From Lachnospiraceae bacterium (GTDB taxonomy: Bacteria; Bacillota; Clostridia; Lachnospirales; Lachnospiraceae), in contig LR698958.1 in assembly GCA_902381685.1 (NCBI GenBank), forward strand, positions 1,994,833 through 2,058,832: a stretch of DNA of 64,000 nucleotides, written 5' to 3'. Position 1 is the stretch's first letter; the number at the start of each line of letters is the position of its first letter. Shown here piece after piece: positions 16,860-26,079 of the stretch. The notes under the pieces were generated by a model. It searched no databases. It worked only from the letters and a program-made list of their open reading frames with translations, and was not told the DNA's origin. Position numbers and translations under genes: made by a program.

Positions 16860-17145
16860 ATCCCCTCCATTTACTCATCATGATTATCTTCATCAACTAT
16901 AAAGTAAGCCGTTGACTTAATTTTGAGCCACCCAGTGATGTCAGGAAGTAAGCCACATCTATATCCTAGCTTCTTTGGTTTTGGACAATCGGTATAATTT
17001 TCTGTTCACTTCCAGCACATATGATTGAAAATTCAGACGTTCTTGAACGTGCAGTGGCACTAATTCATCAGTATTTACAGTGCTCCATTTGCGCTGAAGA
17101 ATCATCAACATGTACGTACTTACTAAACCGCCCCCCACATATTTC
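16860..17145 (-). other. Short unexplained stretch, possible insertion-sequence relic
   Basis: Between the agr promoter region and the long hairpin. A frame reads LQRKWSTVNTDELVPLHVQE and KLYRLSKTKEARI to a stop at 16959, then continues after the stop with VAYFLTSLGGSKLSQRL. The segment with GTTGACTTAATTTTGAGCC looks like the ends of IS21-type elements as I remember them. No intact gene. Low confidence. Confidence 0.3.
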
Positions 17146-17147
17146 GC

Positions 17148-17215
17148 ACAAAATACTAGCCCATAGGAAAAAGCACCCTCAAATCGGTGCTTTTTCCTAT
17201 GGGCTAGTATTTTGT
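17148..17215. terminator. 30-bp perfect hairpin after agrC
   Basis: Arms 17148-17177 and 17186-17215 are perfectly complementary, with an 8-base loop. The inner part (AAGCACC/GGTGCTT) carries A and T runs on both sides, so it could stop transcription in both directions. It lies 35 bases after the agrC stop. The stem is much longer than a terminator needs, so a palindromic repeat element is also possible. Confidence 0.6.
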
Positions 17216-17250
17216 ATTTTACATCTATTGAAGTCATCCTCATACTAACT

Positions 17251-18522
17251 TTATTCATTATTCATATTTAAATACAACAATATATCTACCTCGAAAAAAT
17301 TCTCATCATAATTTATATCTAACTGTCCACTATACTTATTTACAATAAATCTAATATTTTCCAACCCTATACCATGTGAAATTTTATCACTTTTTCTAGT
17401 CATTAAGTTATTGTCCTTAATCCGTACTACTTGATCATAGCTATTTTTAATATTAATATATAATACTTTTCTGTCTAATTCCATACTAAGCATAATTATT
17501 TTTTTCTCAGCATTTAATGTGCCTTCAATCGCATTATCCATAAGATTTCCTAAAATTATATTTAGATCGAAAAAATTAATTTTCATTTCCTTACCTATTT
17601 TAATATTGACCAGCACTTCTATATTTTTATTTTTTGCATTTTGAATAAAATAATTCAATATACTATCTATATCATTGTTCCCAGAATCAACATAGGTTTT
17701 TTCATCCTGAATAAAGGTTTTTATGTTATTAAGATATTCTATTATACCATTATAATCTCGCGTACTACTCAATTTAGTCAACGCTAAAATGTGATGTTTA
17801 AAATCATGTTTCAATGCATTTATCTTAGTTTGCGATTTTTTTATTAATACAAGTTGTTCTCTATATTCATTAATCTCTCTTTCCAAGACATCATTTTTAT
17901 ATTTTTGTTCATACGTGGAAAATAGAATATCGTAAAGTTTAAAAACTAACATATTTACAAATATCAACCCCATAGAAACTATAACAATCACTGCTTCATT
18001 GTCAATTCTATTTACCACTAATACACATATTATCAACAGACTAGAAATAGGTACTCCTGCAGCTATAATCACTGTACTGTATGATCCAAAATAATCATAT
18101 TTTAACTGTATATATTTTTCAATAACAACTTCAAATATAAATATCATGAAATATGAAGTTATGTTATTTACAATCCCCAGCCGTTCTCCTAATGTATACT
18201 GACCGATAATTGTTGCCACAAAAATATCGGAAATTGAACAAATACAATAAATCATAAATGTAACTATAGCACGTTTCAACCATGAAGATTTATATAAACA
18301 AGATATAAGAAAAATTGCAATTATAGATGTAATCATATTAACTATTGGATTATTTAATAATAGATAACAAATGCTATTAATTAGATACGAAAATATAAGT
18401 ATGAGCATTTTTATCTTTTTCTCTTCTCTGTCATCTACAAAGAAAATAGCCATAAAACGGATAATTATATAAAAGAAAAATATATTTAAAATTAAATACT
18501 CACTCACATACTTTATACCCAT
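17251..18522 (-). CDS. agrC: AgrC-like sensor histidine kinase
   Basis: A 423-residue protein with six or seven N-terminal membrane helices (about 1-200), a coiled linker and a GHKL kinase domain: phospho-acceptor His near 239 in LKHDFKHHI, N box NLMDNAIEG, G box HGIGLENI. Expected ligand is the AgrD-derived thiolactone. The gene overlaps the response regulator by 23 bases. Confidence 0.93.
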   Translation of the reverse strand: MGIKYVSEYLILNIFFFYIIIRFMAIFFVDDREEKKIKMLILIFSYLINSICYLLLNNPIVNMITSIIAIFLISCLYKSSWLKRAIVTFMIYCICSISDIFVATIIGQYTLGERLGIVNNITSYFMIFIFEVVIEKYIQLKYDYFGSYSTVIIAAGVPISSLLIICVLVVNRIDNEAVIVIVSMGLIFVNMLVFKLYDILFSTYEQKYKNDVLEREINEYREQLVLIKKSQTKINALKHDFKHHILALTKLSSTRDYNGIIEYLNNIKTFIQDEKTYVDSGNNDIDSILNYFIQNAKNKNIEVLVNIKIGKEMKINFFDLNIILGNLMDNAIEGTLNAEKKIIMLSMELDRKVLYINIKNSYDQVVRIKDNNLMTRKSDKISHGIGLENIRFIVNKYSGQLDINYDENFFEVDILLYLNMNNE

Positions 18523-19240
18523 AATTTTTCTCCTTTTTTAATTTCAGCAATTTATTACGGATTTCTTTTCTATTAATCTGGCTTATAGGTAATTGTATTC
18601 CATTTTTCATTTTTACCCATTCATATGTATATTCAATAACATATTTATAATTAATAAAGTATGATTTATGTATTCTCCAAAATTCTAAGCTTTGTATACT
18701 TTTTTGAACATTATCCAATTTATCGTAAAATTCAAGTTGCTGATCTTCCATATTTATATAAATCTTTCTCTCATAGCTTTGAAAATACATTATTTTGTCA
18801 AGAGGAATTTTATAATACATATTTTTTATACAGCATTCAAAATTTCCAGTTCCACAATCAATCAACTTTTTTGCTTGCAAAAATGTGTTTTCAATATCAT
18901 CTACGGTAAATGGTTTAACCAAGAAATCCATAGGACGCGTTTTAAATAATTTTAATGCATATTCTGTTTTTGAAGAAATATAAATTATTTGAATATGCTC
19001 GTCATTCATAGAATTACGTAAATATCTTGCAATTTCTATTCCATTTATATCCTGTAGTTCAATATCCAAAAACAATATGTCATATTGAATTTTATTGCGC
19101 AAATAGTTAATAAAACCATTGCCTGAATAAAAAATATCGACTTGCATTGGAATATTAGCCTTCTCGGATAAATCCAATAGTTGTTGTTCTATTGCTGAAC
19201 AAGTAAATGTTTCATCATCACAAATCGCAATATAATACAT
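18500..19240 (-). CDS. agrA: AgrA-like LytTR response regulator
   Basis: A 246-residue regulator: receiver domain with Asp8/Asp9, phospho-acceptor Asp59 (ILFLDIEL) and Lys109 (FLVKPF), then a LytTR DNA-binding domain (IPLDKIMYFQSYERKIYI; FWRIHKSYFINYKYV). First gene of the agrAC pair. Probably activates the agrD promoter through the repeats at 16723-16755. Confidence 0.93.
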   Translation of the reverse strand: MYYIAICDDETFTCSAIEQQLLDLSEKANIPMQVDIFYSGNGFINYLRNKIQYDILFLDIELQDINGIEIARYLRNSMNDEHIQIIYISSKTEYALKLFKTRPMDFLVKPFTVDDIENTFLQAKKLIDCGTGNFECCIKNMYYKIPLDKIMYFQSYERKIYINMEDQQLEFYDKLDNVQKSIQSLEFWRIHKSYFINYKYVIEYTYEWVKMKNGIQLPISQINRKEIRNKLLKLKKEKNYGYKVCE

Positions 19241-19440
19241 TTTTTAGCTCCTTTTTGCCCATCATAATATAAATTTTTAGGCTCTAATAACTAACTTTAA
19301 TTAATAATTTTTCATTAATCAATACAATTTTTCCTCAGTCTCAATATAACTATTTTTATTAGTCTTATTTAAGAATAATAACTAGTATATTTAGTTTGTT
19401 TTTGGACTTCTAATTGTAAAATAGGTACAGGAGAATAGTC

Positions 19441-19758
19441 ATGAACAAAAAATTTATTCAAAATCGTATTAGTGAATTAAAAGATTATAATAATTATTCA
19501 GAATACCAACTAAGCTATGAACTTGGAAAAAGTAAGGGATATATTCAATCCATAACTTCCGGGCGTTCTCTGCCCTCAATGCAGGTCTTTCTGGATTTAT
19601 GTGATTGTTTTGAAATTACTCCTTCAGAGTTCTTTTCAGATGATTCATTACAATGTAATTCACAAACAGCAAAGAGAATCTCTTCTAAACTCTCTAAACT
19701 CTCACAAAATGATTTGGAGATTTTAGAAGAAATTGTTGATCGTTTTTTAAAAACCTAA
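19441..19758 (+). CDS. XRE-family regulator
   Basis: A 105-residue protein with a helix-turn-helix (YQLSYELGKSKGYIQSITSG, LPSMQVFLDLCDCFEITPSE) and a short C-terminal helix (LSQNDLEILEEIVDRF). It has an AGGAGA site and is divergent from agrA, sharing a 200-base control region, so it may repress or modulate the locus (inference). Confidence 0.88.
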   Translation: MNKKFIQNRISELKDYNNYSEYQLSYELGKSKGYIQSITSGRSLPSMQVFLDLCDCFEITPSEFFSDDSLQCNSQTAKRISSKLSKLSQNDLEILEEIVDRFLKT

Positions 19759-19873
19759 ATACCTTTTTGGTCATAACCAGAGTGGAAAGCGTTCCAGAAT
19801 ACTCGCTGAAAATTTATTTTATCTATGATGATACTATGGTAAAGTTACTTTCCAGCATTAGAATGTACAGAAA

Positions 19874-19913
19874 AATAACCGTTGACCTTTTTAACTAAAG
19901 GTCAACGGTTATT
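19874..19913 (-). terminator. Terminator, bidirectional
   Basis: A 17-bp perfect stem (19874-19890 with 19897-19913), T-rich on the minus-strand exit. The stop codon of the IS-interrupted small frame lies within it, which supports its being the end of the minus-strand ABC/FtsX operon. It may also end the XRE transcript. Confidence 0.8.
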
Positions 19914-20077
19914 GGTGGTTTTCATCGTATGATTCTCTGGCAAACAATCATCCAAATACTCAAGAAACTCCTGTTCGACATATTTAATATACTATAAATG
20001 AGCAAGTTCGTGATTTTGCATAAAAGAAAGACACCTCGATTCCATGTGTTGTATAATGAAAGTGCCTAAACAAACAT

Positions 20078-21548
20078 TTGCAACATTTACGAAAGAAGGT
20101 GTCTCTCGCAAATACTATACATCATTCCTCATTCATATACAACCAGTTTAAAAAATTAAACTTATGCAAATTTTATTCGAACCGAGTAATAAACCATCTT
20201 ATGAGTATCCTAATCAGTATTTTCATTTCAGGATATCATGGAAAAACCACGAACTTTGCTAAAAACAGTTCCTGCCACAGAACTACGATTGCCCATTTCC
20301 TCAATTCCGGAAAATGGGATGATTCCTTACTTTCAGATACGTTAAAATGCTCTGTCATTGAAATTATTTATTCGGAAGCAGCACGCACCGGAAAGCCTGT
20401 TTTCTGTATTGTGGACGATACGATCGCTTCAAAGACAAAGCCTTCGTCACAAGCTTTACATCCGATTGAAGATGCGTATTTTCACCAATCCCATTTAAAG
20501 GGAAAACAGGATTACGGGCATCAGGCAGTTGCTGTTATGCTTTCCTGCAATGGCATTGTTCTGAACTATGCTTTTGTAATGTACAATAAGTCCATTTCCA
20601 AGATTGACATTGTACAAAGCATTGCAAAGGAGCTGCCTGTTCCACCGGTAATGTCCTATTTTCTTTGTGACTGCTGGTATGTTTCTGAAAAGATGAATAT
20701 TCCGGATGGTTTTACATCAGCTGTCCGGTGATATGGAAATCACTTTTTAGATCCGTTTTTGTGCATACCGAATCATAATTTCTGTTGAGACATTGGTAAA
20801 GACTGCTACGCACCGCAGATGCGGCAAGGTCTTGACCAATATCCAAACAGAAATGGATAAGTCATCAAGCACAAAATAGGCGATTTCCGAGTACCGGAAC
20901 TCTGATTTCCAAATTTCCGGAAGTGTGATTTCATCGCACAAGAATATTCAAAAGATAATCAATACCTTTGCACAGAGAGGGTTCCATACCATCGGTGCTT
21001 TGAAAACAAACCGTTTGCTGTATCCATCGGGAATGAAAAAGAAACTTCGTGAACTGGCCACCGAATTGTCTGTTACACCTCGTGAATTTGACCTTGTGAC
21101 AGTCAAAAAACGAAACTATTATGTGTACCGGTACGAGGGAAACCTCAACGGCATAGAGAATGCGGTAGTTCTTTTGAGTTATCCGGAAAAAGCATTTGGT
21201 AATCCCAAAGCATTGCGTGCTTTCATCAGTACAAACGCAGCCCTATCTACACAGGAGATTCTTTCCTGGTATGCATGTCGATGGCCTATTGAAGTATTTT
21301 TCCGCCAGTGTAAGGAGAAACTGGCACTGGACGGCTATCAGATACGCTCTGCACAGGGAATCAAAAGGTACTGGCTGCTTATGTCACTGGCACATTTCAT
21401 GTGTGCAGTGGGTACTGGTAGGTTCTGCTCGTTTGAAACTGGATATCACGAAATCTGTGATACCATTCAGTTGGAAAAGTATCGTTATCTTTTTCAATGC
21501 GCAAAGGAAAGTAATGATTTTGATTCATTTATGAAATTCGCAGTGTAG
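20078..21548 (+). pseudogene. DDE transposase split by a 255-bp insertion
   Basis: The first part runs to CDCWYVSEK (to about 20692), the second resumes KIINTFAQRGFHTIGALKTN (from 20952) and ends at 21548. Catalytic Asp in IVDDTIASK and CDCWY, Glu in WPIEVFFRQCKE. Removing the insertion and one 7-base duplicate gives one continuous frame. As it stands the protein is broken at the second Asp, so the IS cannot move by itself. The exact start is unsure (TTG at 20078 or nearby). Confidence 0.85.
20695..20949. mobile_element. 255-bp MITE-like insertion with 7-bp target duplication
   Basis: Both ends are GAATATTC; flanking AAAAGAT at 20688-20694 and 20950-20956 is the duplicated target. It contains no plausible gene. 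Inside are nested complementary blocks (ATTTCTGTT/AACAGAAAT, AAAGAC/GTCTT, TTTTGTGC/GCACAAAA, GAAATCAC/GTGATTTC), so most of it could fold into one long imperfect hairpin. It looks like a non-autonomous palindromic element moved by an unseen transposase. Confidence 0.7.
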
Positions 21549-21742
21549 TTTTGTGCAATTTTTCAAATTTGCTCATTTATAGTAATATATCTATGTACTT
21601 CATCAGAATAAAAAATATTTACTTTTTCGCTTTTAATTATAGATTCCCATACTTCTGGGCTTCCCTTATGAAATATCAAAAATTGACTCTTCAACTACCT
21701 ATTGCTTACAAATAAGCAAATACTATCTTTTAAAATCAAATC

Positions 21743-24226
21743 CTATTCTTCACTGCGTCTGATTCTTTCTAAAACAGATCCTTTGCAAAAAATATTATAC
21801 ATGATTGGTGGAACGCTAACACATATAACTAAGATTATGCAAAGTAAAATACTATTTGGCAAGATAGGTATCGAATATTCAATTCCATAAATATTCATAC
21901 TTGAAAATACTATATAGCTTATTGGTATCGCAATAATAATTGCCGAAACACTTGATATTATTGCGTAACCAGCGCCTTCACATATCAGAGTTTTTCTAGT
22001 TTGTTTTTTAGTCATTCCGATACTTTCTAAAATAGCAAATTCTTTTTGTCGATTCTCTACTCCAGCCGCCATCATATTTATATAATTCATTATAGCTATA
22101 ATGGCTATAATAATGCCTATACCATTTCCCCATACTTTGATTTTCATTTCACTATCTGACATATCTGTATATAAATCCAATTTAGAATCAAATGAGACGG
22201 TTTTGGAATCTTCAAAAATTTTTTTAATCTGCTTTTCTGTGCTATTATCGAAACTTGTCTTATAGTCCACATATGCCAATTCAACCATTGGATTATCTAT
22301 AATCTCAAAAAACTTTGATGTACTTACAATCAGCGTTGGGTTATATCCACCTGAAAAATATGTTGGATCTTTTACAACTCCTTCTATATCAAGTGACTGA
22401 ACTTTCTCTTCATTGAGTAATGAAAATTCAACTTTTTTTCCGACTACATTAGTAGGCATAATAGATAGCCATCCCGCTGTCAATGCAATGTTACCCTTTT
22501 CAAATTCATCTTTGTTTATTTCTATCCCCGATTCTTTCAATAATAATTCTAACTCTTTATCATCAATGCCGATAAGTTTCGATTCGAAAAGACCTTCTGA
22601 ATCTCCATCTTTGTATTTTTGAATATCTTTTTCATAATCACCCGGAGAATATCTGGAATCATATAAGTCTTTATAAAAATCTCCAAATACTTCTTCCTGA
22701 TAAGGTACTTTTATCACTGTAGAGTATATAGGCCTTACGTCTGATACACCATTTATATTTTCTATTTTTTTAATACATTCAGGAGTAATACTATCAACTC
22801 TATTAGCATCAAAATATGTTTCATCAACTAATTGTAAATCATAAGAATATGTTTTATTTAAAATACTTTCAGCATCGTTCTCCTTTATTACTACATTAAT
22901 CGTGAAAAAAATTACTATTGAAATAACAAAAGAAGACAACACTATTATAGTTTTTTTCTTATCCCTAAATATATTTCTCCATGCCATCCAGCGAACCCCA
23001 TTGGTTCTCTTATAACTTTTACTTTTTTCATTAGTATACCGAATAGCTTCTATTGGAGAACATTTCCCTGCAACTGTAGCCGGTTGCCTAGAACTAATTA
23101 TAACAGTTAATAAAGAAAAAACCGTTGTCAGTCCTATTAATATAGGATAATAGGAAAATGTTAAATTTGAGGCAAGATCTGGGTTTTGAACTTTTAAAAT
23201 TGTAGGAATAATCTTAATTGAAACCAAACAGCCTACTATTAGACCTATAGGAATTCCAAAACAAGCATTCCTTAAGGCTTGACTGAGCACTAGTGTTTTT
23301 AGTTGTACAAATGTCATGCCTAATGTTTTTAGTTGTCCATAATAGCGAATATCTTTTGAAACTGAAATATATAATGTGTTATAAATAAAAAGATATCCAC
23401 TAAGAAAAATTATGATCAATACTCCGAATAATACAAAAACTGTTTTAATAAAAGTATTAATACTTTCATAGTCTGCATTTATCACCTGTCCATTTTCTAA
23501 ATGAAATTGCTTTTGCAAAGTTTGAATTGTCTTTTCACTGTACAATGGATTCTTTAGTGTCAATTTCATTGTTCCTTGAGTGAAATCTGTTTGTTTAGCG
23601 CCTGTATCTTTATAAAAAATATCTGATACATATCCCCTGCTGTCACCACTAAAATCAATATAATAGCCACTTAATATAAAATTAATTTCCTGACTATTTC
23701 CATCTGTGCTATTTTGATTCAATGCAGTGTATTCCACTTTAATCTTCATTCCTATATTAGGATTATTAATCCCCATGTTTCGCAATGCTTCCTTAGAAAG
23801 CATAATCTCGTTTTTTTTCTGCGGATAATCTCCAACCAAAGAATCCATCGCAGGCAAGCATTGTTTTTCCCAACACGTTTCATCTACCCAATACAACTGA
23901 ATTTTAGATAAGATTCTATCATTTGCAGATTCAATTACCGCACATTTAACACTTATTCCGGCATATTTGATTAAATCAGAATTTCGAGCAATATTTACCT
24001 GATCTTCAGTAGGTTCACTTACCTCAATATCATAATCCATTCCATTCATTTTCATTTGGCGCTCGGATATCATTTCCCAATATCCTATTCCTATTCCTAT
24101 AATAGTCAAAATAGAAAAAGTCGTTAAAAATATTGCAAAAATTGTTAATAAGTTTCTTTTCTTATTTGCATTATAGGTTTTTTTTGACACATCTCTTATA
24201 ATATGTTTGTTATCAACTTTTATCAT
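21743..24226 (-). CDS. FtsX-domain ABC transporter permease
   Basis: About 827 residues from the ATG at 24226 (GGAG 9 bases upstream). One N-terminal membrane helix, a large extracellular domain, three helices (VFVLFGVLIIIFLSGYLF; FGIPIGLIVGCLVS; LIGLTTVFSLLTVIISS), a further single helix and second extracellular domain, and a final FtsX triplet (AIIAIMNYINMMAAGVENRQ). The two FtsX repeats with two large outer domains fit exporters that expel or resist peptides. Works with the ATPase encoded upstream. Next to a peptide locus, immunity is a reasonable guess. Confidence 0.9.
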   Translation of the reverse strand: MIKVDNKHIIRDVSKKTYNANKKRNLLTIFAIFLTTFSILTIIGIGIGYWEMISERQMKMNGMDYDIEVSEPTEDQVNIARNSDLIKYAGISVKCAVIESANDRILSKIQLYWVDETCWEKQCLPAMDSLVGDYPQKKNEIMLSKEALRNMGINNPNIGMKIKVEYTALNQNSTDGNSQEINFILSGYYIDFSGDSRGYVSDIFYKDTGAKQTDFTQGTMKLTLKNPLYSEKTIQTLQKQFHLENGQVINADYESINTFIKTVFVLFGVLIIIFLSGYLFIYNTLYISVSKDIRYYGQLKTLGMTFVQLKTLVLSQALRNACFGIPIGLIVGCLVSIKIIPTILKVQNPDLASNLTFSYYPILIGLTTVFSLLTVIISSRQPATVAGKCSPIEAIRYTNEKSKSYKRTNGVRWMAWRNIFRDKKKTIIVLSSFVISIVIFFTINVVIKENDAESILNKTYSYDLQLVDETYFDANRVDSITPECIKKIENINGVSDVRPIYSTVIKVPYQEEVFGDFYKDLYDSRYSPGDYEKDIQKYKDGDSEGLFESKLIGIDDKELELLLKESGIEINKDEFEKGNIALTAGWLSIMPTNVVGKKVEFSLLNEEKVQSLDIEGVVKDPTYFSGGYNPTLIVSTSKFFEIIDNPMVELAYVDYKTSFDNSTEKQIKKIFEDSKTVSFDSKLDLYTDMSDSEMKIKVWGNGIGIIIAIIAIMNYINMMAAGVENRQKEFAILESIGMTKKQTRKTLICEGAGYAIISSVSAIIIAIPISYIVFSSMNIYGIEYSIPILPNSILLCIILVICVSVPPIMYNIFCKGSVLERIRRSEE

Positions 24227-24319
24227 GTCAATTAATCTCCATTTATCAATATTCATTCATGTTTCCAGTCTATTATTGCTTACGCATATTCGCAAATACT
24301 ATATTAATAAATCTGTTTT

Positions 24320-24997
24320 TCATACCATGTTATCTCCATATATTTTTCCATCTTCAATCCTTATAATTCTATCCGACATTTGCGCAATTTCATCATTATG
24401 CGTTATCATAACTACTGTTTGACAAAATTTCTTACTTGTCATTTTTATAAGTCCTAATACATCTTGACTTGTCTTACTGTCTAGATTTCCTGTAGGTTCA
24501 TCTGCAAGAATTATGGCTGGTTTTGTAGCTAACGCTCTCGCAAGAGCAACTCGTTGTTGCTGTCCTCCAGATAATTGATTCGGCATTGCATACATTTTCT
24601 CTTCTAAACCTAGTAGTCTTATAATTTCACTAATAAACATCTCATCTGGTTTTATTCCATCTAATTGTATTGGAAGAACAATATTTTCATATACATTCAT
24701 CAAAGGAACTAAATTGTAATTTTGAAATACAAATCCAATTTTTCTACGTCTAAAAATAGTAAGTTCATCTGAACTCATTTTTGAAATATCTATATTGGAT
24801 ATCTCTACTTTTCCTTCTGTGGCCACGTCCAGTCCCCCTAAAATGTGCAATAAAGTAGATTTTCCACTCCCAGAACTTCCTACTATTGAAACAAATTCTC
24901 CTCTTTCAACATTTAATGAAACGCCATCTAGCGCTTTCACAATGTTTTCTCCCATCATATAATATTTTTTTACGTTTTCTGCTCTTAAAATTTCCAT
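24320..24997 (-). CDS. ABC transporter ATP-binding protein
   Basis: About 225 residues of the LolD/MacB-like type: Walker [10 protein letters not shown], signature [10 protein letters not shown], Walker [14 protein letters not shown], switch His in MITHNDE. The start at 24997 ([11 protein letters not shown]) follows AAGGAGGT; upstream Met codons lack such a site. Partner of the FtsX permease downstream. Confidence 0.94.
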   Translation of the reverse strand: MEILRAENVKKYYMMGENIVKALDGVSLNVERGEFVSIVGSSGSGKSTLLHILGGLDVATEGKVEISNIDISKMSSDELTIFRRRKIGFVFQNYNLVPLMNVYENIVLPIQLDGIKPDEMFISEIIRLLGLEEKMYAMPNQLSGGQQQRVALARALATKPAIILADEPTGNLDSKTSQDVLGLIKMTSKKFCQTVVMITHNDEIAQMSDRIIRIEDGKIYGDNMV

Positions 24998-25022
24998 AAC
25001 TAACCTCCTTTTTTTTGAGTGT

Positions 25023-25070
25023 AACATATAATTCTTACTCAAATCTGTCCAAAATATGTCAGCTCTGTCA
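25023..25070 (-). promoter_or_regulatory. Promoter of the ABC operon with regulator repeats
   Basis: On the minus strand TTGGAC (25047-25052), 18 bases, TATGTT (25023-25028), 26 bases before the start codon. Three GACA repeats (25046-25050, 25057-25061, 25066-25070) overlap and precede the -35, spaced about one helical turn, as for OmpR-family binding. The neighbouring response regulator is the likely binder. Confidence 0.55.
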
Positions 25071-25125
25071 TAATCATTAGAATATTTAATAGATATGCTC
25101 TATATAAATATATTTAAAAATACAC

Positions 25126-25153
25126 AAAAAGGATGTGCTTTTCTTTCACATCC
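25126..25153 (-). terminator. Terminator of the two-component operon
   Basis: Stem GGATGTG (25131-25137) with CACATCC (25147-25153), followed on the minus strand by TTTTTGTG. It begins right at the kinase stop codon and so separates the two-component genes from the ABC operon. Confidence 0.8.
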
Positions 25154-26077
25154 TCATAGTACATTAGGCAAATACATATAAAACGTACTTCCATTGTTTA
25201 AACTTGACTTAACTTTTACATAGCCCCCTTGCCTTTCTAAAATTTCTCTTACTAAATATAATCCTATACCTAGTCCATCCTGACTTTTTACTTTTTCTGA
25301 GCGATAAAACCGTTTAAAAATAGCCCCTTGCTCTTTTTCATCTATTCCTATTCCTTGATCGGTAACTTGGATACAGAAAAAACTTTCATAAAAAAACACT
25401 CTTATTGTAATTAATGAGTTTTCAGAAGAATATTTAATAGAATTATCCAAAAGATTTATTAACGCTTCTTTTGTCCATTTCAAATCAAATTTTGCTTTTT
25501 TCCCGCATTCTCGTATATCAAAAATAATTTTTTTCTTCAATGCCGATAACTCAACTTCTTGACAAGATTCTAAAATCAACTTATCAACTTCTTCTTCTTG
25601 AATATTTACAGAAATCATTTCTGTTTCCAAATACGATGAACGTACCAATTCCTTCATAAAATAGTCTAACTTTCGAGACTGTAAATATATTTTTTCAACT
25701 ATTCTTTTGCTATCTTCTATTTGTAATGTTTCTTCCAGTATTCCTGTATATAACATAATATTGGATAATGGTGTTCTTACTTGATGCACTATATTAGATA
25801 ATAATGATAAAACCATTTTTTGATTGCTGTTTTCTTCAGCACGATGAATTCTGGATATTTCTATTATTTCATTCAATTTCGCCTGAATTGCTGACTCAAT
25901 TTTTTCATCATAAATAATAGGCAATTCTTTCTCACTCATCGCCATATCTAAATAGTTTAATACTAAATTTAAAGTAGTTCTATAATCCTTACAATTCAAC
26001 CAAAGTCGAATTCCACATATAAGCAATACGATATTACACACAAATAATACAAGTATAATAATAATTTCCATATCCAT
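25154..26077 (-). CDS. Sensor histidine kinase with a single short membrane segment
   Basis: About 307 residues. One clear membrane helix (about residues 3-24) and no extracellular domain, then a dimerisation helix with the phospho-acceptor His in NIVHQVRTPLSNIM, and an ATPase domain (NLLDNSIKYSS, DQGIGIDE, GLGIGLYLV). Such kinases usually sense through a membrane partner, here probably the ABC permease, as in Bce-type systems (inference). The gene overlaps or abuts the regulator gene; the ATG at 26077 has GGGA upstream. Confidence 0.9.
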   Translation of the reverse strand: MDMEIIIILVLFVCNIVLLICGIRLWLNCKDYRTTLNLVLNYLDMAMSEKELPIIYDEKIESAIQAKLNEIIEISRIHRAEENSNQKMVLSLLSNIVHQVRTPLSNIMLYTGILEETLQIEDSKRIVEKIYLQSRKLDYFMKELVRSSYLETEMISVNIQEEEVDKLILESCQEVELSALKKKIIFDIRECGKKAKFDLKWTKEALINLLDNSIKYSSENSLITIRVFFYESFFCIQVTDQGIGIDEKEQGAIFKRFYRSEKVKSQDGLGIGLYLVREILERQGGYVKVKSSLNNGSTFYMYLPNVL

Positions 26078-26079
26078 TT

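Larger units (their letters stand above)
19991..21583 (+). mobile_element. IS4/IS701-like insertion sequence with target duplication
   Basis: Imperfect inverted ends beginning ACTATAAATGAGCAA are at both edges (left 19991 onward, right ending 21583). The flanks carry AATAT at 19986-19990 and 21584-21588, a 5-base target duplication. The single transposase gene is DDE-type. Total 1593 bases, of which 262 are due to a second insertion, so the native IS would be about 1331 bases. Confidence 0.85.
19902..21694 (-). pseudogene. Small gene of unknown function interrupted by the IS
   Basis: Removing the IS and one AATAT copy joins KSQFLIFHKGSPEVWESIIK... on the right flank to YVEQEFLEYLDDCLPENHTM on the left flank in one frame of about 63 codons (TTG at 21694 to TGA at 19902). 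The frame lies just after the FtsX-type permease gene and ends in the terminator. It is acidic and soluble-looking. Not recognised; it could be the end of a larger decayed gene. Confidence 0.5.

Noticed and set aside
16959..17258. 99-residue protein
   Set aside because: It reads straight through the 30-bp perfect hairpin and has no recognisable domain; the hairpin part is clearly not coding.
20747..20941. 64-residue minus-strand gene inside the transposase
   Set aside because: It lies wholly in the MITE-like palindrome, with no ribosome site or domain.
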